Shown here in pieces: positions 4,805 through 8,508 of a DNA stretch of 8,508 bases (position 1 is the stretch's first letter; each line of letters opens with the position of its first letter). Origin of the DNA: JAKQHY01 sp034429475 (GTDB lineage Bacteria > Chloroflexota > Anaerolineae > B4-G1 > SLSP01); NCBI GenBank assembly GCA_034429475.1, contig DAOUGD010000231.1:1-8508 (forward strand), read 5' to 3'. The translations under genes were made by a program, and so were the position numbers. The notes under the pieces are model-generated. The model had not been told where the DNA came from, searched no databases, and saw only the letters and a list, made by a program, of their open reading frames with translations.

Positions 4805-5509
4805 ATGAAAAAGCAAAGTTCGTTGATCATCAGTGTAGGGTTGATTGTGGCCGGGGTGCTGTTCTTAGGCGCGAACCTGGCCGGGATGTTGTTCGGCTTC
4901 CGGCTTTGGCAGTTGTGGCCGTTGATCATCGTGGCGGTGGGTTGGGGGCTGGTGCTGCCCCCCCTGCTCGCCCGCGGGCGACGCGGCTTGGGCGGGATGT
5001 TCATCGCCGGAATGCCGGTGTTGACGACCGGCGCGATCCTGTTGTTCGCCAGCATCTTCCGCGGGTGGCATGTGTGGCGTTGGCTGTGGCCGTGGGAAGT
5101 TCTCGGGGTGGCGTTAGGCTTTGCGCTGGCCGCGCTCTGGATGCGGGCTCCCTGGCTGTTGTTCCCGGCCATCGTCATTGGCGCGAATGGCCTGCTCTTC
5201 CAGTTCTGCGCCGTCAGTGGTTGGTGGGGTGTCTGGTCGGTGCTGTGGCCGATTGAACTGCTGGCAGTAGGGATAGCGCTGTTGGTCATCAATCCCAACA
5301 AAGCCACGTCAGGGCGCCGTACTGCGGGTATAATGCTGTGCAGCCTCGCGGCGTTGGGATTCACGCTATCGCTTATGGGGGTACTATTGTCGGCCTTCAT
5401 CCCCGTCTGGTGGCTCTGGCGCTGGCTCAGTGCTATCGGATTGATTCTGGCCGGGGTGTGGGTACTGTTCTGCAATGTTCGGACGTCGCCTGTGGCGGCA
5501 AGGGAGTAA
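4805..5509 (+). CDS. Multi-pass membrane protein, paralogue of the 3888-4589 product
   Basis: 234 residues from ATG 4805; an in-frame ATG at 4793 is less likely because GGAGGG (4795-4800) is placed to serve 4805. About eight hydrophobic segments match the previous membrane protein end to end: LIVAGVLFLGANLAG against LIVLGGISLAANLVG, GRRGLGGMFIAGMPVLTTGA against KRRTGWGGMFIPGVPILATG, and IGANGLLFQFCA in both. The recurring W-P unit appears at 38, 95 and 148 (WPLIIVAVGWG, WPWEVLGVALG, WPIELLAVGIAL). It stands behind its own copy of the operator-like element and five bases before the lipoprotein gene, so those two form an operon. A LiaF-like envelope-sensing role is inferred; no enzyme motifs are seen. 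Confidence 0.86.
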   Translation: MKKQSSLIISVGLIVAGVLFLGANLAGMLFGFRLWQLWPLIIVAVGWGLVLPPLLARGRRGLGGMFIAGMPVLTTGAILLFASIFRGWHVWRWLWPWEVLGVALGFALAALWMRAPWLLFPAIVIGANGLLFQFCAVSGWWGVWSVLWPIELLAVGIALLVINPNKATSGRRTAGIMLCSLAALGFTLSLMGVLLSAFIPVWWLWRWLSAIGLILAGVWVLFCNVRTSPVAARE

Positions 5510-5514
5510 GAGCA

Positions 5515-6315
5515 ATGAAACTGTCACGTTGGAGCATCCTTTTGGTCGTGGGCGTGTTATTATGCACAAGTCTGGCCTGCGGGCCGGCGGGCGTCGGCGG
5601 GGTGCATGGTTCAGGGTACATGGATGAAAAAGCGTTTGAGGTGGCCGGTTTCGACGAAGTCGAGCTGGGCACAATAGGTCAGCTCACCATCAAGCTGGGC
5701 GACGAGGAGACGCTGCGTGTCGAAGCTGAGGAAAACCTGTTGGAATACTTCGAGGTCGAAGTGCGCGACGACAAGCTGCACATTGACTCGCGGGACGGCG
5801 TCGGCTTGTGGCCCACCCGGCCAGTCAACTTCTACCTGACGGTGAAATCGTTGGAAGCCGTCGAGCTATCTGGCAGTGGGAACATCGAAGTCACAGACGA
5901 CCTTGAAGCCGATGCCTTTGCCACGACCATCGGCGGTTCCGGCAATGTGACGTTGGCGAAAGTATCCGCGCCGACGGTAGTGTTCACAGTAGACGGTTCC
6001 GGCAACATCGAGGGGAGTGGGGTAGACGCCGACACTCTCACGGTCAAAATCAGCGGTTCCGGCAAGATCATGGTGGATGGCGGCGAAGCGGCCCGGCAGA
6101 CTGTCACGATTGCCGGCTCTGGGACCTACCAGGCTGAGGAATTGGACAGCCAGGAAGCCGAGGTGCAAATCCCCGGCAGCGGATCGGCGACGCTCACCGC
6201 GACAGAGGACTTGACGGCGCATATCAGCGGCAGCGGCGATATTCGCTATATTGGCGAGCCGACGGTAAATCAGACCGTCACCGGATCAGGGCGGGTAGCG
6301 CCGATTAAGGACTGA
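5515..6315 (+). CDS. GIN-domain (DUF2807) beta-helix lipoprotein
   Basis: 266 residues. The frame stays open further upstream, but ATG 5515 is chosen because AGGGAG (5501-5506) precedes it and because it starts a signal peptide: MKLSRWSILLVVGVLLCTSL then A-C. Cys22 is the probable lipid site, although serine at -3 is unusual for a lipobox. Mature protein: the FEVAGFDEVELGTIGQLTIK start typical of 'head GIN' domains, then eight GSG turns at about 120, 141, 161, 181, 201, 221, 239 and 257, each beginning a short beta strand, as in a right-handed beta helix. It should sit on the outer face of the membrane. The family's function is not established; adhesin and envelope-stress roles have been suggested. 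Pairing with a LiaF-like membrane protein is compatible with the latter. Confidence 0.88.
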   Translation: MKLSRWSILLVVGVLLCTSLACGPAGVGGVHGSGYMDEKAFEVAGFDEVELGTIGQLTIKLGDEETLRVEAEENLLEYFEVEVRDDKLHIDSRDGVGLWPTRPVNFYLTVKSLEAVELSGSGNIEVTDDLEADAFATTIGGSGNVTLAKVSAPTVVFTVDGSGNIEGSGVDADTLTVKISGSGKIMVDGGEAARQTVTIAGSGTYQAEELDSQEAEVQIPGSGSATLTATEDLTAHISGSGDIRYIGEPTVNQTVTGSGRVAPIKD

Positions 6316-6353
6316 ATAAGAGCCTGTCCGAAAATTATAGCGAGGGAAACATC

Positions 6354-7034
6354 ATGTTAAATCAATTCTTGTATTGGGTTTCGCGGCCGGTCATCGGCCT
6401 GTACGCCCAAGCGCTGCTGCGCTGGCAAGTCTTCCGCCAGTCGCCGCTGCCGGAAGGGCCAAAGCTCATCGTCGCCAACCACCCCACCACCTCTGACCCG
6501 TTCTTCGTCGCGCTGGCGGCCCGGCAACCGGCCAACATTCTCATCACGGAGAAAGCTTTTCAAGTGCCGCTGTTCGGCGCATACCTGCGCCGTCTGGGCC
6601 ACATTCCGGTCATCCCCGGCCAGGGCCGCCCCGCCTTCGAGCGCGCGCGGCAGGCGTTAGAGGCCGGACGCACGGTGATCATGTTCCCAGAAGGCACCTT
6701 GAGTCATGAAGATGGCCGCCTCCGCTCGCCCCGCACCGGCGCGGCGCGGCTGGCGCTGCTCACGGGCGCGCCCATCATCCCCATCGGCATCCACCTGCTG
6801 CAAGAGAAGGTGAAACTGATCACAAGCATCATCGAAGGGGAAACCGTCCTCATCCGCTGGCCGTTCCGGGGGCCGTACACGATGACTATCGGCAGCGCGC
6901 TGCATTTTACCGGCGACGTGGAGAACTGGGACACGGTGCGCGCTGTGGGTCAACAGGTGATGGCGCACATCGAGCGGTTGGTGGAACAAGCCCGCGAGCG
7001 AATGACGCCGATCGCAGCGATCGGAGCGGCCTGA
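6354..7034 (+). CDS. 1-acyl-sn-glycerol-3-phosphate acyltransferase family protein (PlsC-like)
   Basis: 226 residues. The catalytic H-X4-D motif is in NHPTTSDP (42-49; H43, D48). Substrate-binding blocks follow: GHIPV (82-86), FPEGT (111-115) and APIIPIGI (139-146), spaced as in the PlsC family. Members transfer an acyl chain to lysophosphatidate or a related acceptor at the inner face of the membrane during phospholipid synthesis. The N-terminus (about 4-22) is hydrophobic enough for membrane association. The family includes other acyltransferases, so the exact acceptor is open. GAGGG at 6342-6346 supports the start. It lies 38 bp after the lipoprotein gene in the same direction and may be read through from it; the hairpin at 7048-7079 follows. 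A membrane-lipid job next to envelope-sensing genes is consistent but not proof of a link. Confidence 0.9.
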   Translation: MLNQFLYWVSRPVIGLYAQALLRWQVFRQSPLPEGPKLIVANHPTTSDPFFVALAARQPANILITEKAFQVPLFGAYLRRLGHIPVIPGQGRPAFERARQALEAGRTVIMFPEGTLSHEDGRLRSPRTGAARLALLTGAPIIPIGIHLLQEKVKLITSIIEGETVLIRWPFRGPYTMTIGSALHFTGDVENWDTVRAVGQQVMAHIERLVEQARERMTPIAAIGAA

Positions 7035-7047
7035 CCACCTCAAAATG

Positions 7048-7079
7048 AACGTGAGACTCCTGTGCAGGAGTCTCACGTT
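7048..7079. terminator. Perfect hairpin between convergent genes, likely bidirectional terminator
   Basis: AACGTGAGACTCCTG (7048-7062) pairs perfectly with CAGGAGTCTCACGTT (7065-7079); with a GTGC loop the practical stem is 14 bp. It lies 13 bp after the acyltransferase stop and 38 bp beyond the stop of the minus-strand gene, and could end both transcripts. The T-tract is poor in both directions (GTTACGTTTCC on plus, CATTTTGAGG on minus), so termination strength is uncertain. Confidence 0.75.
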
Positions 7080-7117
7080 ACGTTTCCGCCGTCAACAGAC
7101 GGGGCCAAATCACCCGG

Positions 7118-8215
7118 CTAGAAACGCACCTTCGCCCCGCAGTACTCGCAATCAATCTCCCGCATCCCCTTGAAGACGGTCGGGAGCTGCGCGCCGCAGG
7201 AGGGGCATTTGGTGGGGATGGCGGCGGGCGGCGTGGCGGGCGCTGCCGGGGGAGGCGCGGTCACAGCGGCGGCGGGCGGCGCGGGCGTCCCGGCCTGATA
7301 ATGATCGGCCTCGATTTCGCCGCCCTGCACGCGCTTGATGAGGGTTTGCCACGCCTCGTTGGTGGTACCCTTCACCTGCACCGTCACGTCGCTCGGCAAC
7401 TCGCGGGTGCGCTCGCGGAAGCGCAGGGTCAACATCTCCTTGCTGCCCAACCCCAGGAAGCCGCCCTTTTGATCTTCCGTCTCAACTTCGGAAATGGCGC
7501 CGATGGGCGCTTCCCACAACTTCTCCTGCACCATCTCGGACTTGGTGGTGATGAACAACACTTTCTTCAGCGCCTTCTTTTCGCGCTGCTCGAACACCAC
7601 CCGGCCGTCAGTCAGGAACAAAATCCCCTTCGGTTCGTCCTTGTCGCTGACCCAGACGGCCTCGCAGGCGGCGACGCCGCGTTCCTCCGGGAAGAGTTTG
7701 AAAGAGGCATCGTCCAGCGAGTCGAGCAGAAATGTGGCCGCGGTCAACTCACCCTCCAAGGCAGTTTTGGCATCTTCCAGAGAACTGAACGCGCCCCGCA
7801 CGGCAGACTCCGCGCTACTGATCTGCGAGTCCAGCCGATCCAATCGGTTATCCAGCCGATCCAGTTCCCCGTCGGACAAGGAGTTGCGCCCACAGAGCGC
7901 CTCAACATCCCGCGTGGCCTCCTCCATACGGCGCGCCTCGTCCTGCACGATGCGGCGCGCCTCCCGTTGGCGCTCCGGCCAACCCTTTTTCAAGGTTGCC
8001 ACCTGAGCATCCCATCCCCGCCCATAGACATAGCCTCGGCGGCGAAGTTCCTGGATTTGATGCGGCAGTCCCTCAATAGCGCCGTTCATCTCTTCGATTT
8101 CCTTATACAAATGATTCAAAGCCACCTTGTCGGACATGCCGTTCCAGCGGGAACGCAGACTGCTAAAACGTTCCGCGCGTAACTCCGTGGGTGATTTTTG
8201 TGGTGAAGCCGTCAT
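7118..8215 (-). CDS. Coiled-coil protein with GRAM/PH-like middle and C-terminal zinc ribbon
   Basis: 365 residues, soluble, no signal peptide. Residues ~30-170 are highly charged and helical, with heptad-like stretches (DNRLDRLDSQISSAESAV), indicating a long coiled coil. Residues ~178-300 alternate short beta strands (ACEAVWVSDKDEPKGILFLT, then DGRVVFEQREKK) and end in a helix (EAWQTLIKRVQ), resembling a GRAM/PH-like fold. A Pro/Ala-rich linker (~308-334) leads to a zinc ribbon with CPSCG and CEYCG (Cys337, 340, 356, 359). I do not recognise a named family. Zinc ribbons on such linkers usually mediate protein or nucleic-acid contacts. AAAGGAG (8230-8224) fits the ATG at 8215. Oriented against the acyltransferase gene, so not part of the envelope operons. 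Function unknown. Confidence 0.85.
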   Translation of the reverse strand: MTASPQKSPTELRAERFSSLRSRWNGMSDKVALNHLYKEIEEMNGAIEGLPHQIQELRRRGYVYGRGWDAQVATLKKGWPERQREARRIVQDEARRMEEATRDVEALCGRNSLSDGELDRLDNRLDRLDSQISSAESAVRGAFSSLEDAKTALEGELTAATFLLDSLDDASFKLFPEERGVAACEAVWVSDKDEPKGILFLTDGRVVFEQREKKALKKVLFITTKSEMVQEKLWEAPIGAISEVETEDQKGGFLGLGSKEMLTLRFRERTRELPSDVTVQVKGTTNEAWQTLIKRVQGGEIEADHYQAGTPAPPAAAVTAPPPAAPATPPAAIPTKCPSCGAQLPTVFKGMREIDCEYCGAKVRF

Positions 8216-8347
8216 GGTTCTTACTCCTTTGATTTGATAAGGCCCCTCGATTGTGGGCTATAGACAAATGAGAATAGTACCTCTCTATTATTTTACTCGA
8301 AATTGCGCCGGAACGCTATTCGGAAGAGAATCCTTTTGGTTTGTTTA

Positions 8348-8375
8348 GTGGTTGCGGGCAGTAGCCCGCCGCCAC
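8348..8375. repeat. Compact palindrome (REP-like hairpin)
   Basis: GCGGGC (8354-8359), loop AGTA, GCCCGC (8364-8369), extended by GTGG (8348-8351) pairing with CCAC (8372-8375) across a 2x2 mismatch. Without a T-run it is not a typical intrinsic terminator. It could be a dispersed palindromic element or the core of a structured RNA. Confidence 0.5.
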
Positions 8376-8458
8376 CCAACAACTTTCAAAAGGGGGCGTT
8401 TCAGATTTAGGGCAGAGAGCCTGCCGCGGCGCAATATATCCGCTCGTCGGCCCAATGG

Positions 8459-8472
8459 CGGCCTAAAGGCCG
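8459..8472. repeat. Short GC-rich hairpin
   Basis: CGGCC (8459-8463), loop TAAA, GGCCG (8468-8472); a 5-bp perfect stem with a four-base loop, like the element about 100 bases to its left. A run of Ts follows only at about 8485-8489, too far for a normal terminator. It could be chance in GC-rich DNA. Confidence 0.35.
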
Positions 8473-8508
8473 GTAAAGAGAGTGATTTTTCGTTGCCGCG
8501 CTACGCGC

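Larger units (their letters stand above)
8216..8508. other. Intergenic region with no convincing gene
   Basis: The 293 bases upstream of the minus-strand coiled-coil gene hold its ribosome site next to the ATG, an A/T-rich stretch at about 8265-8300 that probably contains its promoter (no clear -35/-10 pair), and two short hairpins (8348-8375 and 8459-8472). I see no good reading frame, tRNA or rRNA signature. Confidence 0.5.

Noticed and set aside
3707..5475. Minus-strand open frames of 275 and 250 codons opposite the membrane proteins
   Set aside because: Both mirror the hydrophobic codons of the plus-strand genes, are rich in Pro/His/Asn/Thr, and resemble each other only because the sense genes are paralogues.
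5338..5514. Upstream extension of the GIN lipoprotein frame
   Set aside because: It overlaps the end of the preceding membrane protein gene and would bury the signal peptide; ATG 5515 has a ribosome site and starts the signal sequence.
6316..6353. GAGCCTGTCCGAAAATT between lipoprotein and acyltransferase genes, resembling some insertion-sequence ends
   Set aside because: No matching inverted copy, target duplication or transposase is in the window, so there is no support for a mobile element.
7301..8182. Plus-strand 293-codon frame opposite the coiled-coil gene
   Set aside because: The minus-strand frame has a good ribosome site, coherent domains and a zinc ribbon; the plus-strand product is leucine/arginine-rich with no recognisable feature.

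Overview
The window looks like part of a Chloroflexota chromosome, probably Anaerolineae or a related class. This is inferred, not proven. It rests on high-GC coding sequence, a serine/threonine kinase with a multi-pass membrane tail, an FHA regulator with an OmpR-type DNA-binding domain, a GIN-domain lipoprotein, LiaF-like membrane proteins, and short dispersed intergenic repeats (ACGGAT-type and CGTGAAA-type) of a kind I associate with such genomes.

Layout: (1) 1-112, minus strand: the first 37 codons of a UbiA-type prenyltransferase, with a TATAAT box so close to the ATG that the message may be leaderless. (2) 113-278: divergent intergenic region with two repeat families. (3) 279-902: FHA + winged-helix regulator. 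(4) 963-1731: a less GC-rich two-gene cassette resembling a toxin-antitoxin pair whose second gene is TumE/DUF6516-like, followed by a long hairpin made of heptamer repeats. (5) 1891-4589: a tightly coupled operon of a Ser/Thr kinase with a membrane tail, a 72-residue membrane protein and a 233-residue membrane protein, ended by a clear intrinsic terminator. (6) 4805-6315: a second operon of a paralogous membrane protein and a GIN-domain lipoprotein. (7) 6354-7034: a PlsC-type acyltransferase. (8) 7118-8215, minus strand, convergent: a coiled-coil protein with a GRAM/PH-like middle and a C-terminal zinc ribbon. (9) 8216-8508: no convincing gene, two compact hairpins.

The most interesting part is 1818-6315. 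The kinase's membrane tail is visibly homologous to the last two thirds of the two downstream membrane proteins. The kinase operon and the second operon are preceded by the same bipartite operator-like element: an 18-bp identical block containing an interrupted palindrome, then a GATAGGYAAG block at identical spacing. The small gene between the kinase and the 233-residue protein arose by an ungapped 220-bp tandem duplication across the gene junction, so its front copies the downstream gene and its back copies the end of the kinase. A reasonable model, which is inference, is a cell-envelope sensing regulon. In it, a membrane-tailed kinase, LiaF-like membrane partners and a surface lipoprotein are co-regulated, perhaps by the FHA/winged-helix protein encoded upstream, with the toxin-antitoxin cassette inserted between regulator and kinase.
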